A stretch of 64,000 nucleotides of DNA from positions 1 through 64,000 of the forward strand of contig CAZPIC010000001.1 in NCBI GenBank assembly GCA_964586835.1. Reading direction: 5' to 3'. Made by a program: the position numbers and the translations under genes. The notes under the pieces are model-generated. The model was not told the origin of the DNA and did no database searches. It saw only the letters and a list, made by a program, of their open reading frames with translations. Below are positions 9,143-17,210 of the stretch, piece by piece. Position 1 is the first letter of the stretch, and each line of letters starts with the position of its first letter. This DNA comes from CAZLYF01 sp964586835 (lineage in GTDB: Bacteria; Bacillota; Clostridia; Christensenellales; Aristaeellaceae).

Positions 9143-10888
9143 GTGCCCAACGACGGCCTGAGTCTCGGCTTTGCTGTCGAAGAACTGAGCTTGGCGCTTG
9201 GCGGCGGCAGGATCGACCGGATTACGCAGCCGGACAAAAACCAGCTTATCTTCTCCATCCGCGCAGGCGGGAAAACGCATCGGCTGCTGATCTCAGCCGC
9301 ACCTGGAAGCGCGCGCATGCACCTGACATGCGGCGAGTATCCCGCGCCTCCCGAAGCGCCCATGTTTTGCATGCTCATGCGCAAACATCTGACAGGCGGG
9401 CGCATCCTGGGCATCAGCCAGATCGGCGGAGACCGCCTGGTGCGGATCGACATCCGGGAGGGAGGCGAGTTAGGCGGGGAAAAGGACAGGCAGCTGTACT
9501 TCGAGGTGATGGGGAAGCATACAAACCTTTCCCTGGTATGCGAGGGTAGGGTTGTGGATGCGATGCGCCGCGTAACGGAGGCCATGAGCCGAATACGCCG
9601 TGTTTTTCCTGGAGAACCCTATGAGATGCCGCCCCTGCAGGATAAGCTTGCCCCTGGGGAAGCCAAGCAGGAGCAGCTTTTTTTGCGCCTGTCTCGCCTG
9701 AACGGGCGCCTTGACAGGGCGGTCGCTGAATCGGTGCGTGGACTCTCTATGGTGACCGCAAGGGAAATCGTTTTCCGGCTCACGGGAGATATGGAGTCGT
9801 CCCTCCCTTTGACGGATCTGCCCCGCTTCTGCGCGGGGCTGGAAGCTTTTTTTGCAGGGTTGAGTAGCTTCCGGGGACCTGTGATACTCATGGGCGAAGG
9901 GGATGTGCCCATGGACGCTTTCCCCTTTCCCTATCTCAGCTACCCGGTCGAACGACAGAAAAGCGTCCCTACGCTTTCGGAGGCGTTGGACGCGCTGTAT
10001 GCCGAGCGTGACCGGATGGGTCGCCTGCGTCAGGCAGCCTCCTCGCTTAGGAAGACGGTCAAGAACGCGATCGAGCGTAACGAAAGAAAGCTCGCGCTGC
10101 AGGAGGAGGAAATCGCTTCCGCCCTTAAGCGCAGCGAATACCTGGCTGCGGGGGAGGCGCTGGTCGCTTCTGGAAACCGGGTCCCGCGCGGGGCTGCCTG
10201 GGCAGTCCTGCCGGACTACCGGCGCGGAGGTGACATGCGCGTGGCGCTGGACCCGGGGCTGAGCCCCTCTGCCAACGCACAAAAATACTTTAGGAAATAC
10301 AAAAAGGCTTCTGTCGCCCACCGGGTCGTCGCAGAACAGAAAGAACGCACGCTTCTTGAACGCGACATCCTTTTAGAGGCGTCCTTCGCGTTGGAGATTG
10401 CCGAAACGGTGGCGGATCTGCGCGACATCCGTGAAACGCTGGGAGATGCCGGCCTGCTCCGGCGCGTCCCCGGACGTGCGGGGGTGAAAAAGCGCGAAAA
10501 GGAGGGCGAGGCGATGCGTTTTATAAGTTCCGACGGAGCGTGCATTTGGGTTGGAAAAAACAGCCGGCAAAACGCGTGGCTTTTAAGACAGGCGGATGGC
10601 GAGGATGTCTGGCTGCACGCCAGGGATGTTCCCGGGGCCCATGTCCTTTTGCGCGCCGAGAGTGGGGAAACAGGAGAGACAGCCTTGTTGGAGGCTGCGA
10701 AGCTTGCCGCTTTTTTTTCAAAGGCGCATGGCGAAGAGGTCCAGGTAGACTTCACACGACGAAAGCATGTCAGAAAGATTGCAGGAGCCCCTGAGGGGCA
10801 TGTCACCTACACAAGGCAGAAGGCTTTGCGCGTGTCCTGTAACGAAGCCTTTGTTAGAGGAATGGAGCGCCGTACTGGCACCGCGTAA
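9143..10888 (+). CDS. rqcH: RqcH/NFACT ribosome quality-control factor (alanine tailing)
   Basis: 581-residue NFACT protein (bacterial Rqc2 homologue, formerly fibronectin-binding protein A). It binds peptidyl-tRNA-obstructed 50S subunits and recruits tRNA-Ala to add C-terminal alanine tails that mark stalled peptides for proteolysis. Start set at GTG 9143, preceded by GGAGG, because the conserved N-terminus (DGLSLGFAVEELSLALGGGR) begins here. The Asp-Arg pair needed for tRNA selection in Bacillus subtilis RqcH falls at residues 97-98 (GGDRLVRID). A central coiled coil spans roughly 300-420, and the C-terminal NFACT-R domain has DVWLHARDVPGAHVLL. All expected parts are there, so it should be active. 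It lies 52 bases after alaS on the same strand. Confidence 0.92.
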   Translation: MPNDGLSLGFAVEELSLALGGGRIDRITQPDKNQLIFSIRAGGKTHRLLISAAPGSARMHLTCGEYPAPPEAPMFCMLMRKHLTGGRILGISQIGGDRLVRIDIREGGELGGEKDRQLYFEVMGKHTNLSLVCEGRVVDAMRRVTEAMSRIRRVFPGEPYEMPPLQDKLAPGEAKQEQLFLRLSRLNGRLDRAVAESVRGLSMVTAREIVFRLTGDMESSLPLTDLPRFCAGLEAFFAGLSSFRGPVILMGEGDVPMDAFPFPYLSYPVERQKSVPTLSEALDALYAERDRMGRLRQAASSLRKTVKNAIERNERKLALQEEEIASALKRSEYLAAGEALVASGNRVPRGAAWAVLPDYRRGGDMRVALDPGLSPSANAQKYFRKYKKASVAHRVVAEQKERTLLERDILLEASFALEIAETVADLRDIRETLGDAGLLRRVPGRAGVKKREKEGEAMRFISSDGACIWVGKNSRQNAWLLRQADGEDVWLHARDVPGAHVLLRAESGETGETALLEAAKLAAFFSKAHGEEVQVDFTRRKHVRKIAGAPEGHVTYTRQKALRVSCNEAFVRGMERRTGTA

Positions 10889-10948
10889 TATATCTCGTTG
10901 GCGCCGCCAAGAAGCAGAGGTTCAGTTGTTTTATACGCCAATTTCTCC

Positions 10949-11590
10949 TCACTTCGTCTTCGGTTGCAACTCACCCTCCGTACTGCATATGTGGTCCGCT
11001 CCATAAAGCCCTTTGGTACGGATGTAGTACGCTACTTCTTTGGGGACGAGGCCATCCAGCGGCAGACCAGCTATGGCAGCAGCCCGCACCTGGCTTGAGG
11101 AAATGTCCGGTCCCTGGCACCGCAGCAGCCAGCTTTCAAGCCCGAAGGCTTTCCGGTACCCTTCCTGTGCAAGCTTCACATTTTCTTTGCTGTCTCCCGA
11201 TCGCAGGATGACGCACATGCTGCAGAGAGCGGCGACCTTCGACGGTTCTCTCCAGGTGGAAAACAACAGAAAGGCATCGGAGCCAATGATATAAAAGAGC
11301 ACTGTATCACGGTGCCTTTCCTTTAAAATCACCAGTGTGTCCACCGTATAGGTGCGGCCTTTTCGCTCAAGCTCCAGGTTGGAGGCCTTAAAACGGGCGT
11401 CCCTGGCAATGGCGGCGCGGACCATGTTCAATCTATCTTTCCCTGATGCGGCAGGCGTTTTGTGAGGGGGGAGCCCATCTGGTAGAAAGAGCACCCGGTC
11501 AAGATTCATCTCCCGCAGGGCGCTGCTGGCAATGGACAGGTGTCCCCGGTGAATGGGGTCGAAGGTCCCGCCTATGATGCCAAGCCTCAT
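10949..11590 (-). CDS. nadD: Nicotinate-nucleotide adenylyltransferase
   Basis: 213 residues. Transfers AMP from ATP to nicotinate mononucleotide, giving deamido-NAD, the step before NadE. The N-terminus has the nucleotidyltransferase signature GGTFDPIHRGHL. GSDAFLLFSTWREP near residue 103 and the ISSSQVR motif near 163 are the usual NadD landmarks. The ATG at 11590 follows an AGGACAGC site. It is transcribed away from nadE, sharing a 113-base intergenic region that contains a 10-base palindrome, so nadD and nadE may be co-regulated. It converges on rqcH with 60 bases between the stop codons. Confidence 0.92.
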   Translation of the reverse strand: MRLGIIGGTFDPIHRGHLSIASSALREMNLDRVLFLPDGLPPHKTPAASGKDRLNMVRAAIARDARFKASNLELERKGRTYTVDTLVILKERHRDTVLFYIIGSDAFLLFSTWREPSKVAALCSMCVILRSGDSKENVKLAQEGYRKAFGLESWLLRCQGPDISSSQVRAAAIAGLPLDGLVPKEVAYYIRTKGLYGADHICSTEGELQPKTK

Positions 11591-11615
11591 TGCTGTCCTC
11601 CGTATCCTTTTTTAT

Positions 11616-11625
11616 AGTATATACT
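11616..11625. promoter_or_regulatory. Palindrome AGTATATACT between nadD and nadE
   Basis: A perfect 10-base palindrome in the shared nadD/nadE upstream region. It could be an operator or simply overlap the nadD -10 region (TATACT on the minus strand). It does not resemble a NiaR operator that I can recall. Confidence 0.3.
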
Positions 11626-11656
11626 GGATCAGGAGCCTCAGCCAGTGCCTGAAGCC

Positions 11657-11685
11657 TTGAAAAGGCAGTACACGCGTGATATAAA
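11657..11685 (+). promoter_or_regulatory. Promoter of the nadE operon
   Basis: TTGAAA (11657-11662), 17-base spacer, TATAAA (11680-11685). The ATG of nadE is 19 bases downstream, with GGGAGGGG as ribosome binding site, so the leader is very short. Confidence 0.65.
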
Positions 11686-11703
11686 TACCCCCGGGAGGGG
11701 ATC

Positions 11704-13557
11704 ATGGATCAAAGGGCTTTCTATGGGGTCTGTGCGCCGGTAGAAGGAAGGCCTGCGGATGTGGATCTCAACACAGCCTCAGCGCTTGAGCGGGTTGCGA
11801 AAGCGCTTTCGTTGAAGGCTGATATCCTTGTCTTGCCGAGGCTGTGCCTCACCAGTGCGAGTTGCGGGGACCTCTTTGGCTGCAAAACCCTGTTAAACGC
11901 CGCTGCCAGCGCAGCCCTGCGCGTAGCTGCTGCTTGTACGGAGATCCTTTGCGTGTTTGGCCTGCCCCTTCAGCTGCAGGGAGGCGTATATGACGTCTGT
12001 GCAGTGGCAATGGGCGGGCGGATCATGGGCTTCGTCCCTGCACAGAAAGCTGGCTGCCTGTCACGGGTGTTCGCAGGGGACTTACCCTCCCGGGAAGAGG
12101 TATCCTTCTTCGGGCAGCGTGTCCCGTTTGGGAAGGACCTGCTTTTTCCTGTGCCCGGAGGTAGCGGTATCCGCCTTGGTGTGTCCCTGGGGGGGGCTTT
12201 GACAGCCAGGGCGGAAGCAGACCGCCTCTCAGCGCTGGGGGCCTATATCATGGCCTTCCCCTCGGCAGAAAAAGCACTGGCTTTGGAAAACGCCCTGCGC
12301 TGCGAGTGGATTCTCAACGCTTCTGGACACAGGGGTTGCGTCTGTCTGTATGCGAACGCCGGCGTGAGCGAGTCCACGACGGATGCAGTGTATGACGGCC
12401 AGGCGGTCATCGCGGGCGACGGTGTCCTGCTGGGCTCAGGTATCGCCTTTTCGGGAGATGTGGTATGTGCCCGCTTCATCGTGAAGACAGGCTCCGTCTC
12501 CTCTTCTCAGAACAATGGACCTAAGGAGATCCGGCCGGCTTGCGAGCCCCGATTTCCGTATGTACCAGAGGAGGGGACGCTGCGTGACGAATGGTGCGCG
12601 GATGCGATGGAGATCTGTGCCCACGCGCTATCCTCAAGGCTGCAGCGTTCGAATGCGCGGGGAGCTGTCGTGGGGGTCTCGGGAGGTGTCGATTCTGCGC
12701 TTGCCCTGCTCATAGCCAGCCGTGCGCTTCTGATTTTAGGCCAGGCCCCGGAGAGGCTGACCGCGGTGACCATGCCCGGGCCGGGCACCACTGGGCGCAC
12801 CCGGGCACAGGCAGAGGCGCTCACGCGAGCCCTCGAGCTTGAGCTCAGGGAGATATCGATCACAGACAGCGTCTTTAAGCACCTTCAGGACATTGGGCAT
12901 CCCGAGGGCGTCTTTGACGCGGCGTATGAGAATGCCCAGGCGCGGGAGCGGACGCAGGTACTGATGGACATTGCCAACATGGAACACAGCGTCGTGGTGG
13001 GCGCTGTGAATATGAGCGAGCTGGCGCTGGGGTTCACAACCTTTGGAGGGGATCACCTGAGCATGTATGCGGTCAACGCGGGCCTTTACAAGACAGCCGT
13101 GCGCATGATCCTCCGCTGGTTTGCCGCACGCGAGGGCAGAGCTGTCGGGGGAGCCCTCCATGCCATTCTCCAAACACCTGTCAGTCCTGAGCTTCTGCCA
13201 CCGGAGGGAGAATGCTCCAGTCAGCTTACCGAGGACATCCTGGGCCCTTACGAGCTGCTTGATTTTTTTCTGCATCACTTTCTATCTTCGGGCGCGGGGC
13301 CCCGGCGTCTCTTCCGACTGGCTCGGGAGGCCTTTGGCGACGTCTACGCCGAGGACGAACTGACCCGCAGGTTGGAGGTTTTTTTCCGGCGCTTCTTTGC
13401 TTCCCAGTTCAAGCGCAGCTGTATCCCGGACGGGCCGCAGGTGTTTTCCCATTCGCTGTCTCCCAGAGGAGGCTTGTCCATGCCGTCTGACGCAAGCGCT
13501 GCCCTGTGGCTGGCGGAAGTGGAGCGCCTGAAAGCCGGCGTCTCAGTGGAGGGATGA
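11704..13557 (+). CDS. nadE: NAD+ synthetase with a degenerate glutaminase domain
   Basis: 617 residues. The C-terminal domain (from about 300) is an N-type ATP pyrophosphatase that amidates deamido-NAD: GVSGGVDSALALLIASR is the P-loop and GAVNMSELALGFTTFGGD the substrate loop. The N-terminal half aligns over its whole length with the nitrilase-type glutaminase of glutamine-dependent NadE, but its catalytic residues are gone. The usual FPELCLTGYTCGDLF reads LPRLCLTSASCGDLF (Glu to Arg46), the VPK lysine is Ala113, and the EICEDLW nucleophile region is SLGGALT (Cys to Gly163). The enzyme should therefore use free ammonia, with the front half kept as structural or regulatory scaffold. It starts an operon with the membrane protein and pncB. 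Confidence 0.9.
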   Translation: MDQRAFYGVCAPVEGRPADVDLNTASALERVAKALSLKADILVLPRLCLTSASCGDLFGCKTLLNAAASAALRVAAACTEILCVFGLPLQLQGGVYDVCAVAMGGRIMGFVPAQKAGCLSRVFAGDLPSREEVSFFGQRVPFGKDLLFPVPGGSGIRLGVSLGGALTARAEADRLSALGAYIMAFPSAEKALALENALRCEWILNASGHRGCVCLYANAGVSESTTDAVYDGQAVIAGDGVLLGSGIAFSGDVVCARFIVKTGSVSSSQNNGPKEIRPACEPRFPYVPEEGTLRDEWCADAMEICAHALSSRLQRSNARGAVVGVSGGVDSALALLIASRALLILGQAPERLTAVTMPGPGTTGRTRAQAEALTRALELELREISITDSVFKHLQDIGHPEGVFDAAYENAQARERTQVLMDIANMEHSVVVGAVNMSELALGFTTFGGDHLSMYAVNAGLYKTAVRMILRWFAAREGRAVGGALHAILQTPVSPELLPPEGECSSQLTEDILGPYELLDFFLHHFLSSGAGPRRLFRLAREAFGDVYAEDELTRRLEVFFRRFFASQFKRSCIPDGPQVFSHSLSPRGGLSMPSDASAALWLAEVERLKAGVSVEG

Positions 13558-13564
13558 GAATACC

Positions 13565-14662
13565 TTGAAACGCATGATAAAAAAGCTGTATAGACGCTAC
13601 CTGGTCGATGCCATGTCCGCGATGGCGTTGGGACTTTTTGCCTCGCTGATCGTGGGGCTGATCCTGGACCAGTTGGGGCGGCTGCCATTCCTGTCCCTCC
13701 TCAGGAGCTTTGCAGAGATCGTCTCTCCCTCCTCGCCCGTGGTGGGCGCGGCGATCGGGGTTGCAGTGGCCACCGGGCTGAAGGCGCCAAAGCTTGCCGC
13801 GTTCACCTCCGCTGTCAGTGGAGCGTTGGGATACCAGCTTTCGGGCGTGCCTGGCGCCTACCTCGCGTCTGTCGCAGGTGCCGAAGCGGGGAGGGCTCTG
13901 AGTGGAAAGACCGCCCTTGATATCCTGCTTGTGCCGGCGGCTGTCATCCTGGCGGGGGGGTTCACCGCGCAGCTTCTTTCAACCCCGTTGAATGCAGGCA
14001 TAGCAAAACTACAGGCTTTTCTTGCAGAGGCGACCCTCCTGCAACCCGTTCCGATGGGCATTGTGTTGTCTGTTGTCTTTGGCCTGGCGCTGACAGCTCC
14101 CATCTCCAGCGCTGCACTCGCTGCTGTTGTATTTGCCCCTGGCGTGGGGCAGGAGCTTCATGAAGGACTGGCCCTTGCGGCAGGCGCGGCCACAGTCGGC
14201 TGTTGCTGTCAGATGGTGGGCTTTGCTGTCGCGAGTTTCCGGGAAAATGGCGTATCCGGCCTTGTGGCCCAGGGTCTGGGAACCTCCATGTTGCAGTTTG
14301 GAAACATCCTTGCCCGTCCTCTGATCTGGCTGCCACCCACGCTTGCCTCTGCGCTGCTGGGTCCCCTGTCCACGGTGGTCTTCCGCATGAAGAATGCCTC
14401 AGCAGCGGCGGGAATGGGCACTTCGGGGCTGGTAGGCCAGGTGGGGACGTTCATCGCAATGGCGGACGGGGGTGCCGTTCGAGCCATTCTTAGCATCCTG
14501 GCCTTACACCTGGTTTTACCCGCCGGACTCACCCTTGCCCTGAGCGAGGGGATGCGCCGAGCCGGGTTGATACGTTATGGAGACATGCGCCTCCCCTCTC
14601 TGCGGGAGGGGGCAGCGCCGCAGGCTGGCAAGCCGGTTGCCGGGGAGGAGAGAAACGCGTGA
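13565..14662 (+). CDS. EIIC-like integral membrane protein in NAD operon
   Basis: 365 residues, mostly hydrophobic with roughly nine or ten membrane segments. It resembles the PTS_EIIC_2 family (PF13303), orphan relatives of PTS sugar permeases. TTG 13565 is taken as start because GGAGGG lies 12 bases upstream; ATG 13574 is the alternative. There are Gly/Ala-rich helices, a GCCCQMVGF turn near residue 218, and a GMGTSGLVGQVGTFIAMADGG loop near 281. No EIIA or EIIB gene is nearby. It lies 7 bases after nadE and overlaps the pncB start by 4 bases, so it is firmly within the NAD salvage operon. Import of nicotinate or a related precursor is a reasonable hypothesis but is not shown by sequence; a sugar or other solute is equally possible. 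Confidence 0.75.
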   Translation: MKRMIKKLYRRYLVDAMSAMALGLFASLIVGLILDQLGRLPFLSLLRSFAEIVSPSSPVVGAAIGVAVATGLKAPKLAAFTSAVSGALGYQLSGVPGAYLASVAGAEAGRALSGKTALDILLVPAAVILAGGFTAQLLSTPLNAGIAKLQAFLAEATLLQPVPMGIVLSVVFGLALTAPISSAALAAVVFAPGVGQELHEGLALAAGAATVGCCCQMVGFAVASFRENGVSGLVAQGLGTSMLQFGNILARPLIWLPPTLASALLGPLSTVVFRMKNASAAAGMGTSGLVGQVGTFIAMADGGAVRAILSILALHLVLPAGLTLALSEGMRRAGLIRYGDMRLPSLREGAAPQAGKPVAGEERNA

Positions 14663-16107
14663 AGGGTTTGACCCTGCTGACGGATCTGTACGAGCTGACC
14701 ATGATGTACGGGTTTTGCAAGAACGGTTTTGAGCGAAGGCGCGCTGTGTTCGACTTCTTTTTTCGGCGCCGTGAGGGGGGACCATCCTACGCTGTCATGG
14801 CAGGCCTGGAGCAGCTGCGGGAATACATTCTGGCGCTTCGTTTTGGTGACGCGGAGATCGGTTACCTCCGCTCGCTTTCACAGTTTGACGAGGAATTCCT
14901 TTCAAAGCTGCAGGGATTCAGGTTTACCGGGGATATTTATGCGGCGCCGGAAGGCACGATTGTGTTTCCGGGAGAGCCTCTGCTGCGCGTGGAGGCACCT
15001 TTGTGGGAAGCGCAGTTCATTGAAACCGCTCTTTTAAACCTGGTAGGACATCAGATGCTCATTGCCACAAAGGCACACCGCGTCGTCCGAGCCGCGGAGG
15101 GAGGCCGGGTAATGGAGTTTGGACTGCGTCGTGCCCACGGGCCTGATGCAGGCCTCTATGGCGCGCGTGCAGCTGTGGTGGGTGGCTGCACGTCCACAAG
15201 CAATGTGCTGGCAGGAAAGCGTTTCGGTATCCCCGTAAGCGGGACGCACGCACACAGCTGGGTGATGAGCTTTGATGACGAGCTGGAGGCCTTTCGAGCC
15301 TATGCAGCTTGTTTTCCGGATGACTGCCTTTTGCTTGTGGATACCCAGGATACGCTGAAGAGCGGCGTGCCCAACGCGATTACGGTCTTTCGCGAGCTTC
15401 GGTCAAAGGGGCATGAGCCGGTGGGCATCCGCCTTGACTCCGGAGACTTGGCTTACCTGAGCCGCGAGGCGCGCCGGATGCTGGACGAGGCTGGGTTTGA
15501 AAAGACTATCATCTGCGCCAGCAATGATTTGGATGAATACCTGATCCGGGATCTAAAACTCCAGGGCGCCAGGATCGACCTGTGGGGGGTGGGGACACGT
15601 CTGATCACGTCCGCTGACTCACCGGCTTTGGGGGGCGTGTACAAGATGAGCGCTATCTGGGAGCAGGGGGCATGGTCGCCCCGCATGAAGGTGTCGGACA
15701 ACCCTGAAAAGGTCACCCTTCCAGGGAAAAAGGAAGTCTACCGCTTATACGATGAGGATGGGATGGCTGTAGCAGACCTGATCACCTTAGCGGGAGAACG
15801 GATAGACCCTTCAGAGCCTCTGACCCTCTTTGATCCCAACGAAACCTGGAAGCGGATGACGCTTCATAAGTACTCTGTCAGAAACCTGCTCGCACCGCTC
15901 TTTATTAATGGAGAGACGACCTGCACGCCACCTCCGCTCAGCGAGATCCGCGCACTGCGGGAAGCGGAGGAAAAGACGTTCTGGAGCCAGTACTTAAGGC
16001 TTCTGAACCCCCACACATACAAGGTGGACCTTTCCGATCAACTCTGGCAGCTTCGTCGTGACCTTTTGCACAGGGACTATCCCGCGCAGCTGAGCGAGGA
16101 GGGATAG
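14659..16107 (+). CDS. pncB: Nicotinate phosphoribosyltransferase
   Basis: 482 residues. Converts nicotinate and PRPP to nicotinate mononucleotide, the first step of niacin salvage. GTG 14659 overlaps the stop of the membrane protein gene (GTGA), so the two are translationally coupled. Family features are LLTDLYELTMMYGF at the N-terminus, the segment EFGLRRAHGPDAGLYGARA near 155-175, SGTHAHSWVMSFDDE near 195 with the active-site histidine region, and IRLDSGDLAYLS near 257. Length matches the long PncB class of Bacillota. With nadD and nadE this gives a complete route from nicotinate to NAD within 6 kb. Confidence 0.93.
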   Translation: MKGLTLLTDLYELTMMYGFCKNGFERRRAVFDFFFRRREGGPSYAVMAGLEQLREYILALRFGDAEIGYLRSLSQFDEEFLSKLQGFRFTGDIYAAPEGTIVFPGEPLLRVEAPLWEAQFIETALLNLVGHQMLIATKAHRVVRAAEGGRVMEFGLRRAHGPDAGLYGARAAVVGGCTSTSNVLAGKRFGIPVSGTHAHSWVMSFDDELEAFRAYAACFPDDCLLLVDTQDTLKSGVPNAITVFRELRSKGHEPVGIRLDSGDLAYLSREARRMLDEAGFEKTIICASNDLDEYLIRDLKLQGARIDLWGVGTRLITSADSPALGGVYKMSAIWEQGAWSPRMKVSDNPEKVTLPGKKEVYRLYDEDGMAVADLITLAGERIDPSEPLTLFDPNETWKRMTLHKYSVRNLLAPLFINGETTCTPPPLSEIRALREAEEKTFWSQYLRLLNPHTYKVDLSDQLWQLRRDLLHRDYPAQLSEEG

Positions 16108-16110
16108 GCC

Positions 16111-16644
16111 ATCGTCAAGGACATCAGTGCTATCTGGGAGTTTGACAGGGAGACAACAGAAGCCTTTACAGAGCTCGTCGCGGGGAGCGGTCTGCCACCC
16201 TCCCCTCCAGGCTGCCTGCACCCGCATATCACGCTGGGTAACTATAACGGGATAGACGAAGAGCGCATCAAGGTGCATACGGAAGGCTTTGCTGCGGACA
16301 CGCTGGTGTTTTCGGTACGCTTCCGTTCTGTCGGTTTTCTAAGCCCGGATTGTTTTGCCTGTTTTCCGGAGTTTTCCGGAGAACTCAAGTTCAATTATCG
16401 GAAATACCATCGCCTGCACGATGAGAAGGCTGATCAGTGGACAAGACTCCGTGGCGGACAGTACAGGCCACACGTGTCGCTGTACGGGGCGGAGAGCCCT
16501 ATTGAGGATGAAGCTGCCGAAGCTGTCCGCAGGCGCTTCCAGCCTTTTTCCGGAGAGATTGTCTCGCTGGCCCTGTCCTGGGTGAGGGAGGATGGGTTTG
16601 AGATCCTGTCCCGCTATCCGCTCAGAAAAGAGCTGCGGCTGTGA
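16111..16644 (+). CDS. 2H phosphoesterase / RNA ligase-like (2'-5') family, probable ATC start
   Basis: About 177 residues. Two H-x-T/S motifs of the 2H superfamily are visible, LHPHITLG and RPHVSLYG. Such proteins hydrolyse 2',3'-cyclic or 2'-5' phosphodiester bonds of RNA or ADP-ribose products. The first standard start codon in frame (GTG 16273) lies after the first catalytic motif and cannot be the true start. The frame is open back to the pncB stop codon (TAG 16105-16107). The best placed start is ATC at 16111, 7 bases after GAGGAGGG (16096-16103), giving an N-terminus (KDISAIWEFD) of normal length. Alternatives are a base-call error (ATC for ATG), CTG 16192, or readthrough of the amber codon, since both genes share one frame. 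Confidence 0.7.
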   Translation: MVKDISAIWEFDRETTEAFTELVAGSGLPPSPPGCLHPHITLGNYNGIDEERIKVHTEGFAADTLVFSVRFRSVGFLSPDCFACFPEFSGELKFNYRKYHRLHDEKADQWTRLRGGQYRPHVSLYGAESPIEDEAAEAVRRRFQPFSGEIVSLALSWVREDGFEILSRYPLRKELRL

Positions 16645-16705
16645 TGTTCCGTGAGAATAGGGTGCAGCTTGCTCCCTCAGATCCAGCGGGGAGGCAGGAG
16701 GTCCT

Positions 16706-17176
16706 GTGACGGGAAAGACGAACGCGATGCGCATCCTGGACATGGCGGGGATCAGCTATGAGGCGGTGACGTATTCGTCCCCAGCGTCGCTGGACGCGCA
16801 GAGCGTTGCTGCCCAGATCGGGGTGGATCCCAGGGTTGTGTACAAGACGCTCGTTACCCGGGGGGCGGACCGTGCATATTATGTCTGTGTGATATCGGCA
16901 CCGGCTGCGCTTGACTTGAAAGCCGCGGCTGAACAACTGCGCGTAAAGAGCCTGGTCCTGGTGCGCGCGGAGGAGCTTAAGGCGCTGACGGGCTATGTGC
17001 GCGGAGGCTGCTCGCCCATCGGGATGAAAAGGCACTTTCATACCCTGGTGGACCGCTCGGCCATGGCCCTTTCTTGTATGTTCGTATCAGGGGGGCGGAT
17101 CGGACTGCAGCTCAGGATCGCGCCCGGGGATCTGGTACGGGCAGTCAGAGCGGAGGTCGCCACCATCACTGTCTGA
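16706..17176 (+). CDS. ybaK: Cys-tRNA(Pro)/Cys-tRNA(Cys) deacylase, YbaK type
   Basis: 156 residues of the YbaK/ProX editing family, which clears mischarged Cys from tRNA-Pro. GTG 16706 follows GGAGG and gives the canonical KTNAMRILDMAGISYE N-terminus. The conserved catalytic lysine is in VYKTLV (near 50) and the GYVRGGCSPIGMKR loop (near 99) is characteristic. It sits 61 bases after the 2H gene and is followed by a second, different YbaK-fold gene. Confidence 0.88.
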   Translation: MTGKTNAMRILDMAGISYEAVTYSSPASLDAQSVAAQIGVDPRVVYKTLVTRGADRAYYVCVISAPAALDLKAAAEQLRVKSLVLVRAEELKALTGYVRGGCSPIGMKRHFHTLVDRSAMALSCMFVSGGRIGLQLRIAPGDLVRAVRAEVATITV

Positions 17177-17210
17177 GGGAAGGCAATGTGACTTTGTACA
17201 GGGGGACAGG

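Noticed and set aside
8710..9585. Minus-strand open frame across the alaS/rqcH junction
   Set aside because: Antisense to two well-supported genes; its product is low-complexity Ser/Arg/Pro-rich sequence.
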